Source: Paraspadella gotoi
Lineage: Eukaryota; Chaetognatha
Direction: 5' to 3'
Assembly: GCA_051294375.1 (NCBI GenBank)
Contig: CM119267.1
Coordinates: forward strand, 13,463,081 to 13,527,080
DNA: 64,000 nucleotides
Under the pieces are notes generated by a model. That model ran no database searches, was not told the DNA's origin, and saw only the letters and a program-made list of their open reading frames with translations. The translations under genes were made by a program, and so were the position numbers. Position 1 is the first letter of the stretch; each line of letters opens with the position of its first letter. This document shows, one piece after another, positions 21,413-34,584 of this stretch.

Positions 21413-22167
21413 AGGGTAGAGTGATGAAAAGATTGAGCGATTGAACACTTTTTTTTGCTGCTCTTGTATATGAAATGAAAAATAATTGAGCTCTTTTTTA
21501 AAAAAAATTTATATAACAGTATCATAAATTGAATTTTCTTTATAGTAATATAAAAAAATTGGAGGACTTAAACCACCAAAGCCTGTCCAAAGTCAGGCGC
21601 AAGATAGCTTATTTATTAAATGAATGGATAATTTTTATATTGGTTGTACCAATTTCATAAAAAAATTCAAAAAACTTTTCTCCTTAATACTTAACAGCAA
21701 CGAAAAGAGAGTTAATACACAATGTCGACTAATAGTAATATCCTTATAAAATCATAAAATTTCAAAATAACATTTTTTAAATTTTAAGAAGTTTTGGATT
21801 CGCCAAAAAAACTAAAAAAACTTTTATATAATAATGTTTTATGATATTTTATGCTAAAACTGCGAAATATGAGTAAAACGTTTCATCATATAATAGTTTC
21901 TACTACAGAGAATAAAAAAGTAAAAAATTTTAATTTTTTTCCCCTTTTTTGATGCTGAAGACATCGGAATTCTTGATAACATGTTTTAAAATTTTGGTCT
22001 CACTTTTTGAATCACAATTTGAATCTGTAATAAAAATTTACAAAAAATGATTTTGAAAATTTATTATTTTATAAGGTTATTTCTGCATTTAATGATACTA
22101 TGAAACACTATGAAAAAAATAGTTATTTTACTCGATAATCATGTTTGTTCCCGAGAGCTCCACTCGA
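21413..22167 (-). mobile_element. hAT-like MITE, older copy
   Basis: It has the same family ends as 11270-12003 (TAGGGTAGAGTGATGAAAAG at the left, AGCTCCACTC at the right) in the opposite orientation. Host duplication is only partly visible (GATCAT on both sides). A fragment of repeat F (21565-21665) is inserted inside. Confidence 0.6.
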
Positions 22168-22264
22168 TCATTTCAAAATTTTTCTTTCTAATTCTAGCTG
22201 GTTTTGTTAATTTCAAAAATTTATAAATCATATCGAATGTATACGATTAAAACCTCCATTTAAA

Positions 22265-22500
22265 TCATATCTTTAAAATTCACTTTGTCGGTCCATCGGT
22301 ACGCCCCCCCAATCTTGTCGGTAAGTTACGTAAATCATGTTAGAACATCGAATTATGATAAATTATGCAAAAAAATTGGTGTCCGTCCGTCTGTACGTCC
22401 CCCCTTAGATTTAAACGCCAATTACTCAATACTCATGATTGTATGGGGCGATTAACTGTAAATTTTGTAGGAAATTGGGTAGGAATAGGGGTAGCCCCAC
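22265..22500 (+). repeat. Repeat A copy (diverged)
   Basis: TTTGTCGGTCCATCGGTACG, CATGTTAGAACATCG, TGTCCGTCCGTCTG and AAACGCCAATTACTCA follow the repeat A order. Confidence 0.55.
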
Positions 22501-22855
22501 ACAATGGCGTGAGTAAAAAATTTAGAAAGAGTACATGCTCAAACAAAAATTTATACATTTTTAAGTATACTTGCAATGAACAAAAAAATTATAATATGGC
22601 TCTATAGCATAGAACCATATTATAATTTTTTAGACTATACCCAAACAATTAATTTGTTAACATTTATTTATGGATAGGAAAGGCCAAAATTTTTTTTGCT
22701 AATTTTTAAATTTTAAGACCAGATAACTCATAAAAAGTTTTCTGCACAAAGTATAATTCTTTTTTAAATATTTTCATGATGAGTCAAAAATAAGAAAAAC
22801 CGTAAAAAATTGTCATATTTCGATGATTTTATCAGTTTTTTTTATATTTTCACTT
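22490..22855 (-). repeat. Repeat C copy, left part (split by the PLE)
   Basis: The antisense of repeat C, interrupted at 22856 by the Penelope-like element and resumed at 24594 (TATATTTTCACTT present on both sides). Confidence 0.6.
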
Positions 22856-22907
22856 TAAGGAAAAAACAGTTTTTAATGAGCAACAACAATTTATTAGGCA
22901 AAAGTCA

Positions 22908-22943
22908 GACAAGTTTTGACTCTGTCTTAAGAGTCTTCATCAG
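22908..22943 (-). ncRNA. Hammerhead ribozyme motif (one core change)
   Basis: On the minus strand: CTGATGA, stem II GACTC/GAGTC, AAAAC in place of GAAAC, then TTGTC with a GUC triplet. It is the inverted partner of 24470-24505 within the same PLE. Confidence 0.75.
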
Positions 22944-23330
22944 CGGTTTTAATAATCAACAATTTTTCTCTCTTTAATATTAGAGAGAGGGAGATTTCAA
23001 CAAAGATTTGAGAAAGGACAGTGGTCAGATGTGAGGACAGGTGAAGATAAGGACAGGGAAGAAGATAAGATTGGTTGAACCTTGAAAGGTGAAAAAATTG
23101 AGGGAGAGAGAGAGAAAACAGAGGCAGAGAAAATTGTTATATTTAGCAATGTATAACAAATAATAAATGGAGAAACTTAATATTAAACTAGTATAACAAA
23201 AGAAATTAATAACTTAGTTAAGTATTAAAAATGAAATGTGAAAGGGAAAATAAGTTGTGAGGGATAGATAAGTGAAGATGTTAGTGAAATTAAGAATCTC
23301 CACTTCAGTGACAGCCCGCGGCTCTTTACT

Positions 23331-24036
23331 TGAGGATTTGGTGAAACCGAAAGAATTCCCAGACTGAACACCTCAGGAGCCGTCTACTGGGCGGCCTGTG
23401 CAGGCAAGGGAAACGTAGGCAAGACTGGAAAATCTCTTTCAGATCGGTTCAAACAGCACAAAGCCCTATCGTTGCGCCTGTGATCACTTTGTCGGCTATT
23501 GCCGAGCATTTGGCATCCTCTGGCCATCTGTTTAGAGAGACCAACTGTCTCGGGCTGTCCCATGACCAAAACTGGTTCACCAGAGCCTCTGGCAGAGGTA
23601 TTAGAGAAGCGATATAAATCAAAGCCCTCGTGCCCTCTCTGAATCGTGATGGAGGACGATTCGACCTCCAAGCTATGATTCGCTTATCAAAATGGAGGTG
23701 GAACGCCCAGTGCCACCCCAACCGCACAGTGATTCCCCTGTCTCTACTCAACGGGTCAGGCGGAGGCCTCTCAGCAGGCAATGGACGCCCGATGCCCCTC
23801 CTGAGCCTGCAGCAACTTGGTACAACTTTCATCGCTCCAAGCGTCGCCCAAAACGACGGCTGCAGGAAGAGAAATTTGTTTCCCCTGCATCCAAGCAGGC
23901 CAGAACAGATAATCGCTTACCTCATCGTCAGGTGAGAGGAGAGCCTTCAGCATGTTTATCAGGCCAGAGGGATATTAGAATGGTGTTGGGAATCATACCC
24001 CAGCCTACAATACCCTCTCAGTCTATGACAAGCCAA
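23331..24036 (+). pseudogene. Penelope-type GIY-YIG endonuclease (broken)
   Basis: From 23334 in frame with 23382, a segment reads up to SGAVYWAAC, a GKTGKSLSDRFKQHK stretch and a stop at 23481. This is the N-terminal GIY-YIG half, with the conserved Arg of LSDRF. In another frame from 23483 come SAIAEH and SSGH, then REAI, a stop (TAA where Tyr is usual), and PSLNRDGG, the catalytic-Glu and Asn motifs of the domain. A second shift leads near 23670 into a Pro/Arg-rich C-terminal tail (ending at 24036). So there are at least two frameshifts and one nonsense codon. In intact PLEs this nuclease nicks the target and acts with a reverse transcriptase, which is absent here. Family assignment is firm; activity is not expected. 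Confidence 0.82.
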
Positions 24037-24469
24037 TAACCTGATCTCATCGCTAACGTCCTTTATTTGCCAGGCCGGGGGGGCCAGCTCTTTTTGAGCT
24101 TTTTCTTTATCTTAATTTCACTAACATCTTCACTTATCTATCCCTAATAACTTATTTTCCCTTTTACATTTCATTCTTAATACTTAACTAAGTTATTAAT
24201 TTCTTTTGTTATTACTAGTTTAATATTAAGTTTTTCCATTTATTACTTTGTTGTACATTGCTAAATATAACTATTTTCTCTGCCTCTGTTTTCTCTCTCT
24301 CTCCCTCAATTTTTTTACCTTTCAAGTTTCAACCAATCTTATCTTCTTCCCTGTCCTCACATCTGACCACTGTCCTTTCTCAATTCTTTGTTGTAATCTG
24401 CCTCTTTTTCTCTCTCTCTCTCTCCAAAAATAATATTAAAGAGAGAAAAATTGTTGATTATTAAAACCG

Positions 24470-24505
24470 CTGATGAAGACTTTTAAGACAGAGTCGAAAC
24501 TTGTC
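24470..24505 (+). ncRNA. Hammerhead ribozyme motif
   Basis: CTGATGA (24470-24476), stem II GACTT/GAGTC with loop TTAAGACA, GAAAC (24496-24500), TTGTC with GUC triplet ending at 24505. Stem I can form CG/CG across the ends. The core is intact. Confidence 0.82.
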
Positions 24506-24593
24506 CGACTTTTGCCTAATAAATCGTTGTTGCACATTAAAAACTTTTTTCCTTAAACTCAAAACACAACGAAAAGAAAAAATCATAACAATG

Positions 24594-24960
24594 TATATTT
24601 TCACTTAAAAAACTTAAGAATTTTTAAAAGCAGTAATTATATTTCTATCAGAATCCATCAAAAAATTATAAGATTTCAAAAAAAAATTTTATCATGTGAA
24701 AAAAGATAAGTAACATTTAATGTATTAATCAAGATGTATAATGTTATTTTTTTTTGAAAATGATTGCTTAAATAGTTAATAAAGATAACTAAAAAAACTT
24801 TGCTAATAGTCAAAATTTTATATTATCTCCTGAGTTGGTCCCTAGTAAAAAGTGTGTGATTAAGGTGGAAATCAAGTTTCGATGAAATTGTATGAGTGGA
24901 AATGAGTTTAAATTAATTAATTAATTATGTTAATTTTTATATTAAATGTAAATGCAAGAT
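24594..24960 (-). repeat. Repeat C remainder followed by repeat A fragment
   Basis: Repeat C resumes after the PLE (24594-24830). A repeat A 3' fragment then follows (GTGTGTGATTAAGGTGGAAA to ATGAGTTTAAATTAATTA). Confidence 0.5.
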
Positions 24961-25680
24961 GTATTAATCAAATAATAAATCAGTTAATTAATTATTTAAT
25001 CAATTTATCTATTAATTAATTAAATATTCAATCAATCCATTTATTTATCAATTATGGTCGCCGCCATCATCGTCGTCGTTGCTTTTGTGACAAAAAGACC
25101 TAAAAACAAACATTGGATAAAATTAATTTCTTAACTAATTAAACTGAATTAATTAATTACCGCTAAGGATTGTGCGCAGGTCCGGCATTGTTTGCTCAAA
25201 CTTTTTTTTTTCAAATGTTGTAAAAGACGAATCTGACTACATGACAAAATATTTGTCTTGTTGCTCATGATTATAAATCGGCATCTGTTAAATTTAATCA
25301 AAAATATTATCACGTTTTATTGTTGTTAAATATGTTAAATATAATAGCATCAGTTCTTGATCAATGATCATGTGTACTATCACTGTTTTAATAATTTCCC
25401 TTGAATAATTTAATTGATCTGTATCTATAGCATTAGTTAAATAAAATTCCCATTTTGTATTGTCTTTAATTCCGTTGCACTTTAAAACACCTCTAGAAAA
25501 ACTATAGCTAAAATCAAACCTGTAACTTCTTCAAAAACTTCACCTTGTAATTGTAAATCGTTTTCTTTTATAGTCACCCATGGTCCCATACCCTCAAAAA
25601 AATTTTTTTTGGGGTGTGTTTTTTTTTTAAATGCGTCTGTGATAACATTCAGATTACCACCGACATTAAACTAAATAAAC
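24960..25680. other. AT-rich interval with TTAATTAA-type simple sequence
   Basis: ATTAATTAATTA-rich sequence and a GTCGTCGTTGCTTTTGTGAC block shared with 50340-50420 and (antisense) 52085-52150. No gene is seen. Confidence 0.5.
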
Positions 25681-25681
25681 C

Positions 25682-26020
25682 TATTGCCATTGGTTGAATG
25701 AAAAACGTTTTTGGTCTCCAAATACATTACAATTTTTTGTCCGGGTACTGTTTACTCTGCCTAAAAATTTGAGGCTACAAATGAAAGTATTACCTAAAGA
25801 CAATCTTGAAGATCGTATAGACTGAAGAGTAAAGAGTCGCTTGAAGGAATTATCGAAGAACTTCACCATCACAACTCGGGAACCCATAAACTTACAGGTT
25901 ACCAGGTTTCCTGTTAATCTTGTATTTAATATTTTGCAAACGAGGATTAATACGACTGCTAACGACGTTCTTGAAAACTTTATTTGTTTAAAAACGTTAG
26001 TAACGTTTTTAAAAAAATAA
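25682..26020 (+). pseudogene. Coding-like frame with one in-frame TGA
   Basis: One frame stays open for about 112 codons except for a TGA at 25823-25825. Its residues look coding on both sides of the stop: CHWLNEKRFWSP near the start, KVLPKDNLEDRID before the TGA, RLKELSKNFTITTREP after it, ending FLKK and TAA. No domain was recognised. The composition is mixed and not Lys/Asn/Ile-biased like random AT-rich frames. It may be a decayed gene or transposon fragment, or the TGA may mark an exon boundary (AGA|GTAAAG follows it). The antisense frame (25681-26145) is longer but less protein-like. Confidence 0.35.
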
Positions 26021-26223
26021 AGTTTTCCAAAACAAAAAATACAATTTTTAATTATAAAACGGACGTGAAATAGTAAAATCATTTTAAACAAAGGGCTCGG
26101 TAAAATTATTCGTCTGCGATGAAAGTCAGACTGGTAGTAAAACATTTTGTAGCTAAATCCAAAGAATTAACTATTAAAAATAATAATGGCCAAGATTACT
26201 TAAAAAACTTTTAATAATATCTT

Positions 26224-26459
26224 TTATGGTGGACTAAAACCCACCAACCGTTCATCAGCGGCCATTGGTGCCGGAGGCAAGTCATTCGCCTCCCAACCCA
26301 AAGGTCCGGGGTTCTAGCCCGGTGGTCGTCTGGCAGTTAAGAGGGACGGGGCGCTTAACCCGCCTGTAACATGGTGTTACAGCCTGATCCGAAGCTCAGG
26401 GACTGCTTATATTGAACGGTTCTGTCATTAACACATATCAATAATTACTGTCTCTTCAC
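26224..26459 (+). mobile_element. tRNA-derived SINE family 1 (full length)
   Basis: A 236-bp unit starting TTATGGTGGACTAAAACCC. A tRNA-like region contains ATTGGTGCCGGAGGC (A-box-like) and GGTTCTAGCCC (B-box-like, 26313-26323). The body is GC-rich and the tail reads AATAATTACTGTCTCTTCA. It is nearly identical to 41851-42083 over its length, so the family moved fairly recently. Confidence 0.8.
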
Positions 26460-26579
26460 ATTGAAATTTTTGATTAGCCTTAGCTTAGCGTCGCGTCGCA
26501 CACCTATGTAGTATGTACTGTAATAGTGTAACATTATTTAAAAGGATAGCAACCAGAGTGATAAAAGAATAAACAACAT

Positions 26580-26860
26580 TGGAGCTCACTGAAAATTTGT
26601 AAGACCTACAGTAGCATCCGTCTAGAATTTCTGAGACGGCAAGCTCTATAACTCGAGAAGAAATGATAATTTAAAAGAGTTTTTGTCTTGATATCGAGTA
26701 CACATATGGCTACTCCCCCTTTGGTAAGCCATTGCTCTACGACCAATTTTGGGACATCAGAACTTATGGTAAAAAGTAACTTCGGCCAGATTTGAACCTG
26801 AAACTACTTCGTAACGTCGAAATCCGGCGCGTTAAGCACTCGGCCAAATGATTTTCATAA
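26580..26860 (-). mobile_element. tRNA-derived SINE family 3
   Basis: The minus strand has TGGCCGAGTGCTTAACG (an A box of Ser/Leu-tRNA type) and GGTTCAAATCTGG (B box) within 26783-26855, followed by a unique body down to about 26580. The ends of the tRNA-like part do not pair into an acceptor stem, so it is read as a SINE head and not a tRNA gene. Only one copy is seen in this window. Confidence 0.6.
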
Positions 26861-27144
26861 AAATTTGGTACAAATTAAATTATATAAAGCTGTATGTTCA
26901 CTTTTAATTTTTTGGGGGGAAACAAAAAATTCAAAGTTCGACGGCAGAGATTTCGACATCCGAGTCCCAAGTTTCCTGACGACGATAAATACGAAGAATA
27001 AAGCGAATATCTGGCTTATTTATAATGTTTGAAATTGAGGAAAAGTCAGAGGCAGTTGCCTCGTTGTTAAGCCGCGACGTTGAACATTTTCATGTTGCTT
27101 TTAAGGTGTTATATTGAGTGTTTTTAACCAGTTGCTTATTGTGT

Positions 27145-27390
27145 TTTTAGCAGTCGGTCCGCCCCCTCAATCTTGTCGGGCATTCACTTATATCATGTCA
27201 GAACATTGAATTATGATAAATTATGCCAAAAAAAACGATGTCCGTCCGTCCGTCCCACCTTAGCAAAAAACACCAATTACTCGTGATTGGATGGATGGAT
27301 TGGAATGAAATTTTGTGTGTGGGTAGGGAAGTGTGTGATTGAGCTGTATATGAAGTTTCAATGAGTTTAAAGGGAAACAAGTTTGAGCAA
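27145..27390 (+). repeat. Repeat A copy
   Basis: CAGTCGGTCCGCCCCCTCAA, TATCATGTCAGAACATTG, GATGTCCGTCCGTCCGTCCC, TTTTGTGTGTGGGTAGGGAA. It is closely similar to 1770-2050. Confidence 0.7.
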
Positions 27391-27424
27391 ACAATGTCGG
27401 ATTTGCCTACGATAATTAAGTGGT

Positions 27425-27690
27425 AATAAGCTAACTTGGTCAACTTGCATAATTTAATCAACTTGCATAATTTGGTCAACTGACATAATTTGTTTAACTT
27501 ACATAATTTGGTTAACTGACATAATTTGGTTAGCTGACATAATTTGTTCAACTGACATAATTTGGTCAAGTGGAATAATTTTATCAACTTGCAGAATTTG
27601 GTCAACTTGCAGAATTTGGCATAATTTGGTCAACTTTCAGAATTTGGTCAACTGGCATATTTTTGTCAATTGGCATAATTTGGTCAATCA
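27425..27690 (+). repeat. 18-bp tandem repeat (ACTTGCATAATTTGGTCA)
   Basis: About 14 imperfect units alternate ACTTGCATAATTTGGTCA and ACTGACATAATTTGGTTA. The frame 27198-27605 (-, KLCQLTKLCKL) is a translation of the repeat and is not a gene. Confidence 0.85.
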
Positions 27691-27694
27691 ATCA

Positions 27695-28280
27695 ACAAGC
27701 AGTGACTGTACAGCGGCTGTCCAGCTTTCTCTTTCTGTCTTTCTTTCTCTCTGTTTGTCTTTCTCTGTACGATCTTTTGCGTGATCATTCGTTTTTTGAA
27801 AAATTTTGATTATTTTTTCCTTCTAAAAACTTTTATTATCGCCATTTATTCTACGCTTTTTTTTTCAATATAAAATCTTATATTTATATCCAAGATGTGG
27901 ATTTATTATTTTTCTTTCTCTCTCTCTCTTTCTCTCTCTCTTTCACTCATACACGCATTTATTTTATTTACGATGACTGATTCATTGCGTCAATGAATGA
28001 CTATCATATCAATGAATGATTATCATCGCATCATTCATTTGGTTATATAAATCATTTGGTTATCATCACATCAATTATTTGGTTATCATTGCATCAATTA
28101 TTGGTTATCATCGCATCAATAATTGGTTATCATCGCATCAATAATCAATTCCTATTACATCAATAAATTATTATTACATCAATAATTCGTAATCGCATCA
28201 TTCATTTTTTTCTCAGATTTTTTCATTAATTTTCTTTGATAGCTGGCTGGCGAGATCCATATACTTTTAAGATATTTTTT
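27695..28280 (+). repeat. Repeat B copy with minisatellite
   Basis: AGTGACTGTACAGCGGCTG, CT tracts, TTATTATCGCCATTTATTC, minisatellite 27975-28205 and the terminal GGCTGGCGAGATCCATATAC. Confidence 0.65.
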
Positions 28281-28555
28281 CTTATGAAGAAATGTGAATT
28301 TGAAAAATCCCTCACATAGAATTGGAACCCTTGTCCACAAGTAAATTTATGTAAAATTTTATTCATTTATTCATTTGGGCCGTAACTCTTCCGAAAGGTT
28401 TTTTTTGTTTTATATAGTATTATAAAATTCTAAAAAACAATAATGGATTCGGAGAGAAGATAAAGTATATACATTTTCAGGATCGTCTGGACCTCTACTT
28501 TCCGAAAACATGCTTTATTTCATCCTCATAACTTTTGGCGACTGATCCCAGGCCT
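28281..28555 (-). mobile_element. Partial piggyBac-like (TTAA) family copy
   Basis: The right end is TGATCCCAGGCCTTAA (28540-28555), identical in type to the right end of 59002-60270. The internal order AACTTTTGGCGACTGATC, CGTAACTCTTCCGAAAGG, AAAATCCCTC is that of the full element read in reverse. The other end is not evident. Confidence 0.55.
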
Positions 28556-31287
<2,732 letters not shown>

Positions 31288-32500
31288 TACTTTTTACCGT
31301 TAAAGAGCGTCCCAAACATTGCTTTTCCAATAGCCCTTATAATGTGTCTGATCTATGATCTGGCTTACAATGTCATAATAGCATTATACATGCATATCAT
31401 GTCTCGAAAACAATCGCCGTGGAAAATTTTCCGTGAAATTACCATCATATCTTTGTTAAGTTTTGGATATTCCGATTAACTATTAAGAAAATATAGGTAT
31501 TAATGCGTTCAGTCCGTCATTAAAAATTAAACTTAAACTGACGATCGACTGAAAATCTAATAAGTTCATCATAGCCTGCCAAGCCTTTCTATTATCCGAT
31601 TTACATCCTTTATTTTCAGTCATTCGTTTAGACCACAGTTACAAGGAAAAGTTGTTAATTACATCAAGAGCAACCGATTTGCTTATTTAGCTAGTTGATA
31701 GCAGTCTAATTTTTAATAATAATTAAAACAAGTTTGAGCAAACATTGTCGGATCTGCCGACGATAATTAAGCGGTAATCAGCTAATCAGATGATAAATCA
31801 CTATAATTCTTTTGATTTATGATCCTAACTGATCATAACAGATTGTACCATACAAAACCAGTGGCTGCGCCAAGATATGTAAATCGCTTGCGAGGGATTA
31901 AACTGAGCTTTTACGGGTTACTTTTATTTTCGCCGACCGTGGTTAGTAGAGCGTAGTGAAAGTTACATACGAAAATTCTAAATGTCAATTATGAACAACA
32001 TACCATCAGTGAATATTAATTAGTAAAAAAAATAATTTTATATTCTTCAATTTTCGCAGTAGGATTTATTTATATATTGTACTATCCTTATAAAATTAAA
32101 AAATTTTAAAATGGGCTTTTCTTAATTTTGATTGCAGATTTGAATTCCTCGTCAAAAGTTGATAAGAGAAAATATAAATTATTTTTAAAAATTCCTTCAT
32201 TAAGTGGGTTAAAAATTTAAAAAACTATATACAATATATAAAATTTTTATTTTTAGCTTAAAATATAGGTTTTTATTATATTTTATCAACTTAATGAAAG
32301 AATTTTTTAAAAAAGAGTTATTGTAAATTGTTTTTTTTCTCCTTTTTTTTCATTTTCTTTTAACTTTCTATACCTACTATGAGTAGCCATAGCCGATGAA
32401 ATTTAAATGCTAATGTATACAGCGTTAAAATAATCTATCATGACCATAGATTATGGTATTAAAATATTTTTTGTCAAAAATGCTTTCTTCTGAGGGTACT
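31288..32500. other. 3' flank of GRK and AT-rich interval
   Basis: No polyadenylation signal is obvious just after the stop. A border motif (GAGCAAACATTGTCGGATCTGC) at 31735 and repeat E at 31858-31920 are present. Bases 32000-32330 resemble 15520-15880 (ATATCAACTTTTTGT- and CTTAATGAAAGAATTTTT-type blocks). No gene is seen. Confidence 0.5.
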
Positions 32501-32519
32501 AGCCTAATTAAAAATATTA

Positions 32520-32990
32520 TATTACTATATAGAGCAAAAAAATTTTTTTTTTAATCTTAAATTTTTTTGATGGATTCTGATAGAGCATAAAAAGTTAAAC
32601 AAGAAATATAATTACAGCTTTTAAAAATTCTTACGTTTTCTAAGTGAAAATATATAAAAAAAAGATGATGATCATTTTTTACAGTTTTTCTTATTTTTGA
32701 CACACTTATCGTAAAAATATTGAAAAAAGAATTATACTTTGTGCAGACAACTTTTTATGAGCTATCTGAATCTGGTCTTAAAATTAAAAATATATAAAAA
32801 AAATTTTTGGCCTTTCCTATCTATAAATAAATATTAAAAAATTACTAGGGTATAGAGCCATATTAGAAATTTTTTGTCCATTGAAAGTATTCTTAAAAAT
32901 GTCTAAATATTCGTTTGAGCATGTACTCACTCTAAATTTTTGACTCACCCCATTGAGTGCGGCTACCCCTACTATGAGGATTTGTCTCTT
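32520..32990 (+). repeat. Repeat C copy (near complete)
   Basis: Same block order as 14380-14860, ending GACTCACCCCATTGAGTGC. Bases 32977-33375 continue as the repeat shared with 20394-20825. Confidence 0.65.
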
Positions 32991-33439
32991 ACTTTTTTTA
33001 CTATTAGCATTTTCCCTTTACTTTCTATAGAAATTTGCTCTTCTGTCTGCACCCACTAGATCTTCACTTGCATCGCTTTACACAAAATAACAAATTTTTG
33101 TTTGTTTTGGTTTTAATAAACCAGATGGCTCCACAAACAAAAGAGCGTTTTTAAAACAAAATAACAATGAAATTAAATTTTAATATATTTTTTCTGAAAC
33201 AAAAAAAACAGTCCTATTAAATCTTTTTTGTATTTTCTCCCTTTTCTATTAAAGGGCTTTACAAAACAGGAGGCCTTCTGTAAGACAAAGGAACATCCAA
33301 AAAATTTTATCTGCACCCACTAGATCTTCACTTGCACCTGCTTTTCAACAAAATAACAATTTTTTTTTATCGTAAATGTTAAAAAAATTTTTTTTTAAAA
33401 TATTTTTACAAAATATGAAAATATGCAAAATTACCTGTT

Positions 33440-33815
33440 TTATTATTTTCTTGTTGCTTGCGTTGTGAATGGCCTCCTTTCGCCGCATGCAACATAATCA
33501 CAGATGAATGAAACCCGGAAACAGAGGAAAAGATTAAGGAAGAGGATTCCGGAAGAGGAAGAAGATTCTGGAATGATTTTGAATGGGATTTTGGAAGCCA
33601 AATCCAGAAAAGGAACAATACCTTCCGGAAGAGGAAAAGAAGGTTCCAGAAGAGGAAGATTCCGGAAGAGGAATCTGGCTTCGTCTTCTTGCCCATTATA
33701 AATAGCCTCTGTTTCTGATTTGATTCACTGTCTGAAAATTGACAGTCTTCATGTCTATATTCTGAGAATAAAATTCCACTTTGTTTCATATTGAAATCTC
33801 TGTCTACTTACTTAA
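33440..33815 (+). mobile_element. Probable LTR (solo or 5') of a second retrotransposon
   Basis: It contains a TATA box (TATAAATAG, 33697-33705) and AATAAA (33769-33774), and ends directly before a primer-binding-like sequence at 33816. The U3-like part contains GA-rich direct repeats of TTCCGGAAGAGG type (33547, 33621, 33659). The left boundary is uncertain and no internal pol region remains after the primer site. Confidence 0.6.
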
Positions 33816-33862
33816 ATGTGGTGGCAGCGGTGGGATTCGAACCCACGCCTCCGAAGAGTATC
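33816..33862 (-). other. tRNA-Leu 3'-half complement with CCA (extended primer-binding site)
   Basis: The minus strand reads CTCTTCGGAGGCGTGGG, then TTCGAATCCCACCGCTGCCA followed by CCA. That is the variable arm, T arm and acceptor strand of a tRNA-Leu. Nuclear tRNA genes do not encode CCA, so this derives from, or pairs with, a mature tRNA. Its position right after an LTR-like end fits a reverse-transcription primer site, but the match of about 40 nt is much longer than the usual 18. Confidence 0.7.
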
Positions 33863-33961
33863 AAAAAAAGTTAATAAAAAAATATTATAATCTAATTTGC
33901 ATATTGCAGTAAATCATGATTAAATGGAAATTCAATATATATATAATATTTGAATCGATAT

Positions 33962-34135
33962 GACAGTTGAAAAAATGATGCAAGTTGAAAAAATGATGCA
34001 AGTTGAAAAAATGATGCAAGTTGAAAAAATGATGCAAGTTGAAAAAATGATGCAAGTTGAAAAAATGATGCAAGTTGAAAAAATGATGCAAGTTGTAAAA
34101 ATGATGCAAGTTGAAAAAATGATACATTTAATATA
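33962..34135 (+). repeat. 18-bp tandem array (ATGCAAGTTGAAAAAATG)
   Basis: About nine almost identical units, far less diverged than the related array at 2822-3270, so recently expanded. Frames on the minus strand (FFNLHH repeats) are artefacts. Confidence 0.9.
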
Positions 34136-34164
34136 AAAGGAAAAAAAATCATAATCAATTAGTG

Positions 34165-34580
34165 AAACAGGTTTTTTTTTTCCATTTAAACTCATTTCCA
34201 CTATTCCATTGAAACTTGGTTTCCTGTTCAATCATACACTTTCCTACTCACATACAAAATTCCAGGTCAATCGCCCCATCCACTCGTGAGCAATTGGTGT
34301 TCAAATAATAAAATATATTTTTTTGTTTTTTCCATTTAAACTCATTTCCACTTGGACGATTCCATCAAAACTTTATATCCAGCTCAATCACACACTTCCC
34401 TACCCACACACAAAATTTCATTCAAATCCATCCATCCAATCACGAGTAATTAGTGTTTTTTTGCTAAGGTGGGACGGACGGACAGACGGGCATTTTTTTT
34501 GCATAATTTATCATAATTTGATGTTCTGACATGATATAAGTTAGTGCCCGACAATATTGAGGGGGCGGCCCGGCGGACCG
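34165..34580 (-). repeat. Two overlapping repeat A copies
   Basis: One copy (34165-34310) ends at GCAATTGGTGTTCAAAT. A second follows (34320-34580), through TCACGAGTAATTAGTG and GCATAATTTATCATAATTTG to CCCGACAATATTGAGG. Confidence 0.65.
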
Positions 34581-34584
34581 ACAA

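Larger units (their letters stand above)
22856..24593 (+). mobile_element. Penelope-like element: inverted HHR repeats around a GIY-YIG endonuclease remnant
   Basis: Two inverted terminal repeats (about 22862-23300 and 24110-24546), each with a hammerhead motif, surround about 800 bp of GC-richer sequence coding for a decayed GIY-YIG nuclease. Shared repeat content includes the complement pair CAACAAAGATTTGAGAAAGG and GGACAGTGGTCAGATGTGAG, and CATTGCTAAATATAAC with its complement at 23140. The host repeat is duplicated on both sides (TATATTTTCACTT, 22843-22855 and 24594-24606), a 13-bp target duplication. The reverse transcriptase part of a full PLE is missing, so this copy is non-autonomous. 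The GIY-YIG domain plus HHR-bearing terminal repeats are the hallmarks of PLEs. Confidence 0.88.

Noticed and set aside
26256-26262. TCATCAG in SINE family 1 as a hammerhead core
   Set aside because: No matching GAAA or stem II nearby; chance occurrence of the heptamer.
26783-26855. Functional tRNA-Ser/Leu gene
   Set aside because: A and B boxes are present but the ends do not pair into an acceptor stem; reads as a SINE head.
27198-27605. 135-codon KLCQLTKLCKL frame
   Set aside because: Translation of an 18-bp minisatellite joined to a repeat A copy.
33816-33862. tRNA-Leu gene
   Set aside because: Only the 3' half is present and it includes CCA, which nuclear genes lack; reads better as a primer-site sequence.
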